Source: Theristus sp. LFF4_11 (taxonomy: Eukaryota > Nematoda > Chromadorea > Monhysterida > Xyalidae). Taken from it: a stretch of DNA of 64,000 nucleotides. The stretch lies in assembly GCA_030248135.1 (NCBI GenBank), contig JASANC010002758.1, positions 62,001 to 126,000 of the forward strand, given 5' to 3'. Of this stretch, positions 49,191 through 61,378 are shown piece by piece; the first letter of the stretch is position 1; every line of letters starts with the position of its first letter. The notes beneath the pieces are model-generated. The model was given only the letters and a program-made list of their open reading frames with translations. It did not search any database and was not told the origin of the DNA. The translations under genes and the position numbers were made by a program.

Positions 49191-49410
49191 TTTTTATCGT
49201 TTTTATCTGTTGGTTTCTTTCACAAACGCAGCACAATAAAACTTACTGTATTCCTCAATTAATTTAATTTTACCACAAATAAATTCATTCCCTTTTTGGT
49301 CTGCATCTATCACAATTGAAAGCGCAGAAATTATGCAAATACGTTTCATTTTTCAGACAAGCCGCTGCGGCATTTGGGGTCCGGACATCAAAAGCCGCAG
49401 CGGCTGACGC

Positions 49411-49585
49411 AGCTTCATTTCTTCATTCATGATGAAGCTGGTCAGCGCGCTTCAGCGCGCTTCAGCGCGCGCGTTCGTGAATGGACAAAAAACCTAAAAA
49501 GCCGCAGCGGCTGACGCAGCTTCATTTCTTCATTCATGATGAAGCTGGTCAGCGCGCGCTTCAGCGCGCGCTTGCATGAATGGGC
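49411..49585. repeat. duplicated palindromic block with GCGCGC runs
   Basis: Two direct copies of GCCGCAGCGGCTGACGCAGC + TTCATTTCTTCATTCATGAT, each followed by TTCAGCGCGC repeats. Each unit contains palindromes (GCCGCAGCGGC, CAGCGCGCTTCAGCGCGC). Confidence 0.75.
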
Positions 49586-49990
49586 CTTTACCTGACCAAT
49601 CAGATTTCGAGAAGTGATTCAATTGGTCACACAGTAAAGTAGTTTAGCTTGAGTTTCATTGGTGATCAAGGCTGGGAGAATGGAAAAATCGGGTTTCATG
49701 GTTAAAACGGTGAAAAACCCGTAAACATTACGGTAGTTTTTAAACCCGTACGCTAGTTTTCAAAGTGGACCGTGAAAAAAACGTTATCAATTTTTTTTGT
49801 TGCCGGAAGTTGAACGGTGCCGTGCACCTGCGCGCCGCGAGCGACAGATCTATCCAATCCATTCCCGCACGATTACCGTGCCGCGTGCTTTCATAATATA
49901 CTACACGAGCGCGCGGACTTGGTGCTGTGTTTTGTTGAACATGAACTCTTGAAACCCATATAATAATTCCCAACTTTATTTCCCTCGATA

Positions 49991-50073
49991 AAGGATTGCG
50001 AAGCCTTAAAACATACAAAGCAACAGAACTTTTTGTCTTGAGTGTTGCAGGTGTCCTAACGCTTCGCAAGCCT
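49991..50073. mobile_element. 83-bp MITE, relative of 44732-44836
   Basis: Ends AAGGATTGCGAAGCCTTAA and GTCCTAACGCTTCGCAAGCCT; same family by ends, with a different centre. Confidence 0.65.
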
Positions 50074-50496
50074 AATTAGAGACGTAATTGTTGAGCACAC
50101 AAGCTGAGGCGTACTTTTAACTTTTTTCGAAACCGTCAAATCCAACATCAACACACGCAGAGGAAACTAACTGCAACGTTTGAACAAAAATATATATACT
50201 TTTGCGAAACCATCTTTCAACAGTACCAACAAATGTTGACATCAAGTCATTAACAAAAAAACAAATAATTTGAAGCAAGACTCAAATTAAACAATGGTTT
50301 TGCGAAATAAAACTTCTTACTTCATTGATTTTGAAGTCAGGCCGAAGCCAGGCCGGAATAGATTTGTCGATGCAATTACAACAAAGCGAAAGTGGGTGAA
50401 ACAGTCGCAAGAACTGATAAAGTCCACGAACAAAACAAACAACGAAATTCTAAGCCAAAATTATCATCGAAGTCACTTTTTTTATTTTATTTTATT

Positions 50497-50716
50497 TGTA
50501 CGCGCGCCGGTTCCGGAAACCCGAAGGTACCAAACTCCGGCGGAGACGGGCAATACTGCCCCGAGCCCAATTTTACCCTCGGCTCAGGAGGGAATAGACC
50601 ATTAGATGTTCATTGGTCACCCTAATTTTTCACGAGTATGTCTTGTCCACAGCGAGGTTCGAACCCCGTACCTACAGAACTGTAGGCCGAAGTTCTACCG
50701 CTACGCCACGGACGCG
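50497..50716 (-). mobile_element. second tRNA-derived SINE family
   Basis: On the minus strand a tRNA-like head (GCGTAGCGGTAGAAC A-region, GGGGTTCGAACCTC B-box, pairing acceptor arms GTCCGTG/TGTGGAC) is followed by an unrelated body rich in GAGCC and CCGGAG motifs. The anticodon arm is a CCTACAG/CTGTAGG palindrome with too short a loop for a tRNA. Confidence 0.65.
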
Positions 50717-51436
50717 ACGAAATTTGTGGCATTTCTGTGGCATATTCAGAAGAAAGTGCAGTTTTGAAGGGTAAAATTCGTTTTCTTAAATAAATTAAAA
50801 AATGGCGATTTTTTAAAAAGAATTTTTGAAAAGTTTAAAAAATTCGAACCCTGCTTGCAACCAACCTTGAAAAAAGCAATTCTGAAAATGTTTGCTTCCA
50901 ACTCAGCAGTGCTGACGAAATATTTTTTCGTTACGAGACGTTATTATTTCAAACAAGACCGACCTGAAATTGCGGGAAATCAAAAACAATCCTGCCACGC
51001 ATGCGCACATTCGTTTGGTTAGCAACCATTATCCTAGAAAGTAACTTTTAACTTTCAGCGTTCAACATTTGTAGTGCGGAATTATTCCACAATACCCTGG
51101 CGGATGATCCAGTCCTCCATTGTGCACGTGCTGTCCATGCGCCACACTCCGGCCTGATCATTGGTTGACCACAGAATGCGGGCAAGCACGGAGGCTGACC
51201 GTATAGCGTTGGAACGCCAGCTGTGATCAGGAGGTAACGAGAGTAGTGCGCGTTAGATGATGGCAATGGTGGAACGGACTCTAATGATTCCCTATACTCA
51301 CACGTTATAACTGCAATTGTGATTCTTTGTTCCGTTTCGTATCGGTCACTCTTTGTAATAGTTCTAACTAAACTAATCTCTGTACTTCACACACTCTTTT
51401 CACAACTGCTCCCTTCCAGTCACTCACCCCATTATC

Positions 51437-52235
51437 TATAGTCGGACTGGATAATTTCGGGCATTAGCTGATTGGCTGGTGCGTTACCGTAATCAGATTC
51501 AAACGCGGGCCATTCAAATTGCACTTTGCTTTTTTTAAATTTCTAATTTTTGAGTGTTTGTGTTGATGAATGTTTGAATTTTCAATGGACAAAACTTGTT
51601 TGTGATTTATGCAATGCAGAAAAATTAAAAAAAGTAAAGTTTAAGGCGAATTATTATTTTTTTCAGAAAAAAGAACGACGACGACGGTGACAAATGTAAA
51701 TCAAAAATTTGGCCATGAAAGCTGCTGTTCCGTATTTTTAAACTGCAACAAATTGTCTATAAACAGCTCAAAGATGCAGAAAAACTAAAAGCAGCTGTTT
51801 CTAAAGGCACAAGTTCAGTTTCCGAACAAGTACGACGGCGACGGCAACGACGACAACTAAAAATGTTGTTGTGTTTGATTTTTAATTGAAAATTTTGTTC
51901 ATGATGATTTATTTTGTGGGAAAATTTGAAAAGCAATCGGTTTTCAAACGATTATTCACTTTTCGAGCGTTGAGAGCGCATCACCGTCGCCGTCGTTCTT
52001 TTTTCTGAAAAAAAAATAAAAATTCGCCTTAAAATGTACTTTTTTGATGTTTCTGTATTTCATAAATAATAAACAAGTTTTGCCCATTAAAAATCCAAAC
52101 ATTCATCAACACAATCACTCAAAAATTAAAAATTTTAAAAAAGCAAAGTGCAATTTGAACGGCCCGCGTTTGAATCTGATTACGGTAACGCACCAGCCAA
52201 TCAGCTAATGCCCGAAATTATCCAGTCCGACTATA
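51437..52235. mobile_element. long-arm foldback element, full copy
   Basis: Ends TATAGTCGGACTGG ... CCAGTCCGACTATA. The arms match as inverted repeats across about 240 bp at each end (including AATTTCGGGCATTAGCTGAT and TACCGTAATCAGATTCAAAC), with a central unpaired part. A truncated copy is at 24025-24600. Confidence 0.88.
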
Positions 52236-53232
52236 GGTTCCAAAACCTATATAAAGGTGAGAGTTTGTAGCCGAGATAAGCTTTAAATACCACATTTCCT
52301 TACTTTGATCTTCAATATCTCATCTCAATAGTCATCTCATACTGTTATTTCAATGTGAATCAATATATCGTGCCCTTGCCCTGTATTTTATTGTAACTGT
52401 TTGTACCGTTTGAGTGCAACATAAATTTGTGCTCCGATTCTCGTTCTCGCTGGACTTCGTAACTCGACGATTACGAAAGTCACTTTGCATCACGGCAAAC
52501 GGAGTTGTCGTTATTCGAACAAGCCAAGACTCGCCTACACCGGCTTGTTGCAGCTGAAGTCGAATAGTGCCGACTAACTTTGGACGTCACGCGAGAGACA
52601 GTGCCTACTCTCGATCACACAACTCTGCCCTGTCGGAAACAAATGAGCTCGACTCAAAAGACACACGGCACACAACGTGCCCGAGACCGAAAGGTTGAGG
52701 GTGCAGTAGTCAATCCGGTAAAAGGCACGCCGGAGGGAACTACACATTTATCGTACAAAAAATACAGAAATACGATGCCATAGCATCGATGATGGGAATT
52801 CCCTTTTGTGCAATGAAACAATCAAAATGTCAAAATCAACAATATATCATGCATTCATCATACGAACTTAATACGATGAACATCATTTATGAGCTAAGAA
52901 AGTATGCTTGTGAACAACCGCAAATACAGTATCTAGCTAATATATATGCATCTCGCTGATTGGTGGGCTCCTCACGCTACGCTACGCACCGTTGTTTCTT
53001 ACTGGGAACGGGGTTCAGTAAAAAATGATGTTTTTTATTGTTTAGTGAGTTTTTTTTTCATACCGAAAAAAATTCTAAATCAAAAACTACTAAATTCCAA
53101 ACGTTTGAACGCAACGCTTCATTATGATAAAAATCACCCCCACGGCATCGGCATGCTCATTGCTCATTCATGATCCAATTGCGTGCCCCTTGCACACGAC
53201 ACGCACCCATTTTTCTCTTATAAAAAGGCTTT

Positions 53233-53310
53233 GTTTAGGCTTAGGAACATGCATTTAACTTAGGATTAGGCTTAGGATTAGGTTTAGGAGCAGTCTTAGG
53301 TTTAGGGATC
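53233..53310 (+). repeat. degenerate telomere-like TTAGG(C/A) cluster
   Basis: About ten units of TTAGG with C, A, T or G following (CTTAGGATTAGGCTTAGG and similar). TTAGGC is the usual nematode telomere unit, so this may be an interstitial telomeric relic. Confidence 0.6.
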
Positions 53311-53474
53311 AAATCAAAAGAAAGGTGTTGAAGTACAAAAACAAAAAAACTGGAGCGTGGATTTTACAATTATTTTTTGGAGCGTAACCTATCCCCGAGC
53401 GTATTATCATAAAATGTGCCAACCACGCCGTTTGAATTGGTAAAAAAATAGAAAACTGAACTGAAGTTTTTTCT

Positions 53475-54191
53475 TAGGGTTGTTAAAAAAAACAAAAATC
53501 GTCATTTTTGTTTAAAAAAAAAATTTTTTTTTTTAAAAAAATTTCAAAAATCAAAGTTGTGCTAAATCAATCAGGGAGTCCGAAGAACCACATATGATAT
53601 GCAAGCGCCTCCCGAATGACACCCGTATGGCGGAACTTTGCAGATTTTGTTTTGGTGACCTCAATTACCCCTTTTCCAAACCGTCACCATGCCTCTTCTT
53701 GTGTTTTGACCTCCAAAACGTCACTAATTGTCCCCAGCTAAGCTAATGCTAAAGTGAAGACAAACATACCGCCTTGAAATTCGATCAATTCTTCTGATGG
53801 TGTCGCGACGACACGACACGAAGCAGCAACCAGACAACGTAGCGCTTGCAAACGGTGCAGCGAGCACAATCGGACGCTCTGCGAGGCTAATCGTCACCTT
53901 ATCTGCATCGGAAATGGTAGGCTTCGCTTTGGGACGCTCAAAAACTTCATCGCAGATGTTGTCGAAGCCTAAAATCAGTCGGTAAAACGGCCCAAAATCG
54001 ACTGCTAAAGGTTTTACGAGGTATAATCAAAGAAAATTTTGTTGAACTTTCGAAAAATTGTGCCAAAATTGAGGTTTTCAGAGCATATTAGAGGAAAATT
54101 TTTCGAATTTTCAAAAAAAAAAAAATCGGCATTTTTGTTTTTTTTTAATCACTTTAAAAAAAAAAAATTTCATTTTTGTTTAACAACCCTA
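53475..54191 (+). mobile_element. hAT-type MITE family 2
   Basis: 717 bp. Ends TAGGGTTGTTAAA...TTTAACAACCCTA, flanked by a perfect 8-bp duplication TTTTTTCT (53467-53474, 54192-54199). Shares internal pieces with family 1 (CAGGGAGTCCGAA; TTGTTGAACTTTCGAAAAATT) despite different ends. Confidence 0.85.
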
Positions 54192-54604
54192 TTTTTTCTG
54201 TTTTCTGCTTTCAAACAAAAAGAGCGTGCCGCTGGCCTAGTTCCCGGTAAAAAAGTAGAAAAATGAACTCTCCTCTCCGTCAAAAACTGCCCAAACGCAG
54301 CAAGTTTTGTTGGCTAAAACGAGCTCACGTCACGAGCTGGAGGAAACAAATGTGGCGGTGTGGTTGAATGCCAACTTTTGAGTGTTTCAGATTTCACTGT
54401 TCAGAGCAGTTCATGCCATTCAGAAGGCTGCCTTCGTTTCTGAAACACGTTTCAGGTAAAACACGCTCGTTATCGGAGTCGGTGGCGGGCGGCGCGCTTC
54501 AAATAAAAAACCTCTTCGGGCGCGTCCGCGTCGCGTTGGTTCGTTTGCATCAAAAAACTCACCCCGCATTACGAACTCAAAAGACTCACAAACTGAACAG
54601 CACA

Positions 54605-57600
54605 ATGATTCTCTTCCCGTCGTTGCACTTTGTTGCGACTGCATGGATTTGCTGGTTGTGTATGATCTGGTTCTCAATGGCAAAAAGCATCGAATTGACT
54701 TTTGAATTACCGGACAACGCAAATCAGTGCTTCTATGAAGATATCACTCAGGGTACTGAAACAACTGTCGAAATGCAGGTGAGTCAAACATAAAGTCGTC
54801 GTTCTTTTGCTGAAGCGCTCTGAGGTCTGATGTTCACAGCTGAAAAAAAGATTAGATTTCAAAATTGTTCTTCAACTTCAATACTTCCTTTTCTATTCTT
54901 CATCGTCTGTTTTCTCGCACTGTTGTTTTCTGGGCTTCTCGTTTTCTCCACTTCGTTCCCCCAGCTCCTTTTCTCTGTCAACTCGTCAGTGCGGTCGTCA
55001 TCATCGCGACGCGACGAAACCCCGAGAAATGATGGTGGGTGCGCGCCTCCGCCGGAAATGATGAGCTCATTAGAATGCCGGGAGGCAGCTCACTGGCATC
55101 CGCCTTACAACGGCGCTAAACGCGTACCATGTTCGCGGGGCTGCATAGTTGTTCCAGAGCCGAGGGGTTGGGGGGGCCGATATAGATAGCTGGAACAAAT
55201 TTTCCAGATAGATAGATAGCTGGAAAATTTTGGGGGGGGCCGCGGGGGGGGCCATGTGACTTTGGGGGGGGGCCGGTCAAAATTTTGAAATTAGATAGAT
55301 AAATAGCTAAAACGCTAAGAAGCTATAAAAACAGCTAAATAAGGCTTAAAATACGCTAAAAATCAAGTATAAATGCATATTTAACCTAAAATTAGCACAA
55401 TTTTCAAGAATTTTGAGCAAAAATGGTCAATTTTGGTCAAAAATTGACTCATTTTATGTCTTCGAAGACAAAATTTTTAAGATAGATAGCTGGCTGAAAA
55501 ATTTTTTAAGATAGATAATAGCTGAGCCGAAAAATGTTCTCTGATAGAGATAGATTCGAAAATTTTTGGGGGGGGGCCGGCCCCCCCCCAGGCCCCCCCA
55601 AGAACAACTATGCGGGGCTGGCGGGAAAAGCAGCTATGAGGCTGATATGAGTTACAATGCTCGCTAGCTGCCAAAAACCACAACAAACAATGGGTCGAAA
55701 TTTATCAAACAACAGCCAACATGGCCGGAGGCCACCATGGACGACGCCTGGATTCGATCCAAAATCGATATCGAAACCAGCCGATTTTCACGAAGCCCTC
55801 GTTCTGCCTAGAGATGTCAAGAAAAAAAAATTTTATATTTTTTTACTTTAAAAAAAAAATTTTTTTAATTTTTTTTTAATGAAAGTTGTTCAGAATTTTT
55901 CAGGGAGTCCGAATATCACCATCTGAGGAGCCACCGACTTACCATATGACCCCCACTCATATGGGAGGTGGGTGAAAATTTTGACTTGGTTTCGGCGACC
56001 CCATTTTCCCACCGACGACATCACGTCTCGTGTTTTGCCTCTCAATTCACCTCAAATAACACGGAAACAAGTTCAACAACAAACCGGTGTGATCATGCTG
56101 ACCACACGAGGCGAAACAGCAACGAGCAACCAACGAAGTTACGCTTGCAGTGGCAGACAGTGCAATTTCGACCTTTCGAGATCCTGAAAAACGATGCGTA
56201 AATGTGAGTTCTCTGCTTCTATCTCACCTTAGCGGCATCGGAATTTGCTGAACTAGCCTTTGCGACGCTCAAGTACTTCAATGCGCGAGTCGATCATCAC
56301 TCACCAAGGCTAAAAACAGTCGATAAATCAATCCAGAATACCACCTGCAGCGTTGAAGACTAAGTGACAAGGTAAAGTCAAAGAAAATTTTTGTTGAACT
56401 TTCAAAAAATTATGCCAAAAACGGCATTTTCAGGGCACATTAAAGAAAAAATTTCAAAAATTTTTAATAAAAAAAATAAAAAAAATGCTCATTTTTTTAC
56501 TTTAAAAAAAAATTAAAAAAAAATTTTTTTTTGACCCTTACATCTCTAGTTCTGCCGGTCGAATGCTTGGTGACGACCAACGGCCCAGAGAAGAAGACTC
56601 CTGCAGGGTTACAATTCATTAGCATCCGAGTGAGCCTTTGCGTTCCGGAGACTGCCAAAGAATAATTCCAAAGATTCAGGCTGGTTGGGGTCAAAATGAT
56701 GCAACAGCATTCCCGCGGCGGTGCCAGCCACTGAAAAGCGTTCCAAGCAGTTCTGCAAGCGACGGCGCAACCAATCGGCGCGACCGAACTTGAATCGCGC
56801 AGCGAATCAGCTTGTTGTATATATTATTCGGCGTGCTTCGAGCCATTCGGTCAGACATTCAGCTGAACTTTTTTGTCTACAGGTCGTCACCGGCGGTCAA
56901 TACGACGTCGACATGCGGATCGAGTCGCCGACGGGGCAGGAATTGTACAAAGACGTCCGAAAACAGTATGACACGTTCACGTGGACTGCGGACGCCACTG
57001 GTGCTTATAAAGTAAATCCTGTTCATTTGATATTAATTATTGATACTGTACAAGGGTTGTTTTTAGTAAAAAGCATAGCCTGCACCGGTATAATAGCTGC
57101 GAGAAATTTTTACTGCATGTGATGCTTTCAGTCAATTTTGACTTTACCTAAATCAAAAAGCCGTAACTGTAATTTTGTTTCTTTTTCGTGAAACAACAAC
57201 AAATTCTAAAAGACGCATGCAAGCGTAACCGTAGTGTCGTGGTCGCAAAATTGGTTGAAATTATCGCCACCCAGATTTTCTGGTGTTTCATGTTTCTGCC
57301 CTGCAGTTCAGTATTCCGTTGCTCGTTTACTGATGTCGTGGACATAAGCAGAACATCACCTTTGTTTCTGTCCACCCATGCGAACAATGTTGCTTTTTGT
57401 TGTGCATTGCAATGCCAACTCGCAGGTGTGTTTCTCGAACGAGTTCTCAACGTTTTCGCACAAGATCGTCTACATGGACTGGGTCGTCGGCGACGATGAT
57501 CGACTGCCGCAGTTGGAGAGTCGACTCACCGCGATGACACAGGCAAGACGGCGACATTTGGATATTGTTTTTTTTTTGTTTTGCTCATCATCAAATCAAC

Positions 57601-59400
57601 CAAATTGTGGACTGGTTCTCTGCATTTCGGCCCGGCCAACATCATATGCAGAAGAGGGGTGGCCTCATCAGTGATGTGCCCCTCCGGAACCACTTGAATA
57701 CAAAACTTGAACACAAACTTAATTACTTCAAACCTGAATCCTCATCAACTCACCACAAAATGTTCCTGTGTGCTCATATCATAACTTGTGCGACGGGTGT
57801 GCTGGTGCGCTTGCCTTGTCGCCATGCTACAGTATGGCCGAATAAATAGGGCAGTCCATCAAGGCGGGATCAGTCGCAGACTAGGAGTTGTCTTTTTTTA
57901 AAATGCCAAGATAATTCCCAATATTATGTGCAAGTGCGAAAGAATGAACAGAACAGCACGAAAGAATCAATCAGCTTAAAATACCACGTCAAAATTGACA
58001 CACAATTGGGTTTCTTATCGTCTTTTCTTTTTCATTCAAATTTCGCGCGCTCCTTGCACCCTGAAAAAAGCTGCCATGTTTAATCGGCCATCCCGTAGTG
58101 CTGCACAACGGCCCATTCATGCACCCGCGCGAGCGGATGCGCAGGCGTCACCATGGCTCGTGAATCTGCGACGTTTTTGCTCCATGAATGTGTGGATGTG
58201 TGATGGAGTTATGTATGACGATGCATTGAAATCATGAAGCTCTGGATTAACAGAACAATAACATCAGCCATGCAGTGACTCCACCAGACGAGCATGTCAG
58301 CATGAATGAGCCTCTTGGGAGCAAGGAAGGGGGCACACACCGTTGCACAGACATCATGCCTGTTTTCAGCGTCGTAATCTGTTGTTAAGTATGGCCTATT
58401 TTTTTAAACGTGTCCCACTGAAATGACGTCATGTGCCACAAAACATGCGCTTGTCGTTCACAGCAAACCAGACTATCCGTTTAGCCGATTTCTTCCCGTA
58501 AACAAATGGTGAATGTCGAATCAGTCACACCAAACTGAAATTTTAGTGCCTGTACTTTGACAAACGGGCGTTTTTAAAGAAACTGACGTCACGTTAGTCC
58601 GGACACGTTTGAATAAATCCACAATAATAATCTGTTTTGTAAGCATCACAATCTCTATTTAACAAGGCCGCTTAATTGTAATTAGTTGACCTTGACTCCG
58701 ATTGAGCTTGCCAGATCGCGCGCATGCTTCAATATTTTTACCATGAAGTGCGTACCAACTTTCATTCGTTCCGTTCGCCTTCAGATGGAAGTATTCGCGG
58801 AGGGCATTCACCAAAGGGTGAAAACGGTCGACGACTACCAGACGCACCATCGACTGCGAGAGGCGACCGGTCGAAAACGGGCGGAGGACTTGAACGAACG
58901 GGTGCTCTATTGGTCCGTCGGTCAATCGATCATTGTGCTGATCATTGGCGTCTCGCAGGTTGGTGGCGCGCGTAGTGACTCGTGACCCCCGTGACACTGC
59001 CGTTGATTATCAGCTGATCTGGTTTTCCCACAATTGCGTGGTGCGGTGCGCTTGCCGCACGCATTTTTTCTTGACAGTTTTTTTTGTCGGACCATGTCGT
59101 CGCGCATGAGTGCACTCAAAAGTACTGCAACTTTGTGCATTTTATTCCTGCGCTTCAAGGGATGAATAAAGTTGAACTGAATCATAGCTAATTGACCGAG
59201 TTTTGCTGCAATGGTGATTGAAATCAGTCCGTTCTGCTGTTCTAGCATTTTGCCTTTTTTCTGTCTTCTGTCATCTGGTGCTGTCCTGAGCTGAGTCTCT
59301 GCGTGATCGCGACTGAGCACATTCAGAGAAGGTGTTTATTTTACATTTTCCAGGTCTTTGTACTGCGTTCATTTTTCACCGACAAGCGAACTGGTGGCTG
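54605..59400 (+). CDS. p24-family cargo receptor, TMED3/7-like, 5 exons
   Basis: Type I membrane protein cycling between ER and Golgi in COPI/COPII vesicles and selecting cargo. Exons: 54605-54778, 56883-57011, 57426-57542, 58785-58958, 59353-59400; all phase 0, 213 residues, the family's normal size. Features in order: signal peptide; GOLD domain start [52 protein letters not shown]; coiled-coil stretch [20 protein letters not shown]; membrane segment [20 protein letters not shown]; short tail SFFTDKR with the di-Phe export signal. The third intron begins GC (CAG|GCAAGA), the other three GT. Introns 1 and 3 are filled with mobile elements. Closest by memory to TMED7/TMED3; which one is not decided. 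Confidence 0.93.
55144..55612. mobile_element. MITE with CATAGTTGTTC ends and G/C runs
   Basis: 469 bp. Ends CATAGTTGTTC...GAACAACTATG with perfect 8-bp duplication CGGGGCTG (55136-55143, 55613-55620). Next to each end are G-run/C-run blocks (GGGGGGGCC); the middle has repeated GATAGATAGCTGG motifs. hAT-like by duplication size. In TMED intron 1. Confidence 0.85.
55809..56548 (+). mobile_element. hAT-type MITE family 1, copy 2
   Basis: 740 bp. Ends TAGAGATGTCAAG...GACCCTTACATCTCTA with perfect 8-bp duplication GTTCTGCC (55801-55808, 56549-56556). In TMED intron 1. Confidence 0.93.
57827..58098 (+). mobile_element. MITE with TATGGCCGAATAAA ends, copy 2
   Basis: Ends CTACAGTATGGCCGAATAAA and TTTAATCGGCCATCCCGTAG. 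Near-identical interior to 61979-62248 (AAGGCGGGATCAGTCGCAGA). In TMED intron 3. Confidence 0.82.
58388..58625 (+). mobile_element. solo arm of the CRE-bearing foldback element
   Basis: Matches the left arm of 36270-36832 from CCTATTTTTTTAAACGTGTC to GAATAAATCCACAATA, with one intact TGACGTCA and one changed to TGACGTCACG context. In TMED intron 3, about 160 bp before exon 4. Confidence 0.8.
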
Positions 59401-60632
59401 AGTTTGTAGCGTTCAAATACCAAAAACGTTATTCTGATGATTTTATGTGACGCCAATTTTCACTCGTGCGGTTTCGAGTATTTTTGTCTATGGATTTGTT
59501 TTGAATATCAAAAAAAACGGTATAATAACAATTCTGTGACTTTGTTTACTGTGATCCTTATTGGTGTCAGTAGCAGACAGTTGAACACACTTTCATATGC
59601 TTGCTGATTGGTTGGATTTGAATTTGCCGCGTTTATTGGCTGAAAATAGAGCCGATGAACTAATTGAACGGCATGAAAGCAGAACTGCTTGCAGCTGTGC
59701 TCTTTCCATAAAACTCAGTTGTTCCGTTTTGTTGTTTGTTGCTTTTTTGTGAGAATGGGGTAGTGGGTCTGGCGTTTTTGTTTTTCGGGAGTTATATTTG
59801 AGTTTCTTTGTTTGCTAAATTATTCATGTTTTGAACTGAGCGGTGACAGGATTTTCTATTGGAGGAACTAAACTGCAATCTATGAGGGTTTCTTGCCTTT
59901 CTGTATCGTGTTTGTTTTTTAGTGCATTTTTTTCATTCATTCATTAATTTAGCGAACGAAAGAGAATTAATTTGGCCTTGACCGAAGGCAACTATTGTTG
60001 AAACTGGTTTCAGAATTCAGATACTTACACATCTAGCTGTTGTTATTATCCATTATCCAATCATTTTTTCATGTTTTTTTTCTTGCAGGCGACATGGTTG
60101 TTCCGTTGTTTTCGTTGTTGATTTGGCCTTCTATATTTTTTTGCAACAAAAAATTAAAACACAGCAGAAAAAAGGAAACATTTTCATCCAACTTGTAAGG
60201 GCTTGGCTGATGATAGTAGTTTTGGTGGATATACATTCAGCAATTATACAGACGAATGCAAAAAATGAATGTGGCCCCTTTCCAGACGCTCATTTACAAC
60301 CAGCGGAGCAACCTGATTCGCTGCATGCGAAAATCATACAACCGATACAACGCTCCGTCTTCAACTTTTTTTTGCCATTCAGCTAAAAAAAAATTCAAAT
60401 TGCCAACAGCAAACCCCCGCCGCCGTGAGGAGCGTTCTGAACGAACCGAAACCAGCCTCATATGAGCGCGCACGGGAACAAATTACTTCCCTTGGTGACA
60501 AATTAACGATCGGGGTACTGGAGTCCAGGCCGTAACAGTTAACCAATTGAAGCCCAGACAGAGTCTGGTCTTTGCAAAAATATATTACCAAACATCATTC
60601 GTTATCGTCGACCATGAGCCTCCCGACACACT

Positions 60633-61378
60633 TAGAGATGTCAAGAAAAAAAAATTTTCTATTTAAAAAAAAAAAAAAAAAATTTTTTAATTTTTTTTTT
60701 AAAAATGAAAGTTGTTCAGAATTTTTCAGGGAGTCCGAATATCACCATCTGAGGAGCCACCGACTTACCATATGACCCCCACTCATATGGGAGGAGGGTG
60801 AAAATTTCAGACTTGGTTTCGGCGACCCCATTTTCCCAATCCCACCGACGACATCACGTCTCGTGTTTTGCCTCTCAATTCACCTCAAATAACATGGAAA
60901 CAAGTTCCACAACAAACCGGTGTGATCATGCTGACGACACGAGGCGAAACAGCAACGAGCAACCAACGAAGTTACGCTTGCAGTGGCAGACAGTGCAATT
61001 TCCACCTTTCGAGATCCTGAAAAACGATGCGTAAATGTGAGTTCTCTGCTTCTATCTCACCTTAGCGACATCGGAATTTGTTGAACTAGCCTTTGCGACG
61101 CTCAAGTACTTCAATGCGCGAGTCGATCATCACTCACCAAGGCTGAAAACAGTCGATAAATCAATCCAGAATACCACCTGCAGCGTTGAAGACTAAGTGA
61201 CAAGGTAAAGTCAAAGAAAATTTTTGTTGAACTTTCGAAAAATTATGCCAAAAACGGCATTTTCAGGGCACATTAAAGAAAAAATTTCAAAAATTTTTAA
61301 TAAAAAAATGCTCATTTTTTTTACTTTTTTTTTTAAAAAAATTTAAAAAAATTTTTTTTTTTGACCCTTACATCTCTA
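60633..61378 (+). mobile_element. hAT-type MITE family 1, copy 3
   Basis: 746 bp. Ends TAGAGATGTCAAG...GACCCTTACATCTCTA with perfect 8-bp duplication GACACACT (60625-60632, 61379-61386). Confidence 0.93.

Larger units (their letters stand above)
48057..54604. other. gene-poor, element-rich region
   Basis: Between the CREB3-like start and the TMED start. Apart from the elements listed separately, no supported coding exon was seen. The upstream parts should include both divergent promoters. Confidence 0.5.
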
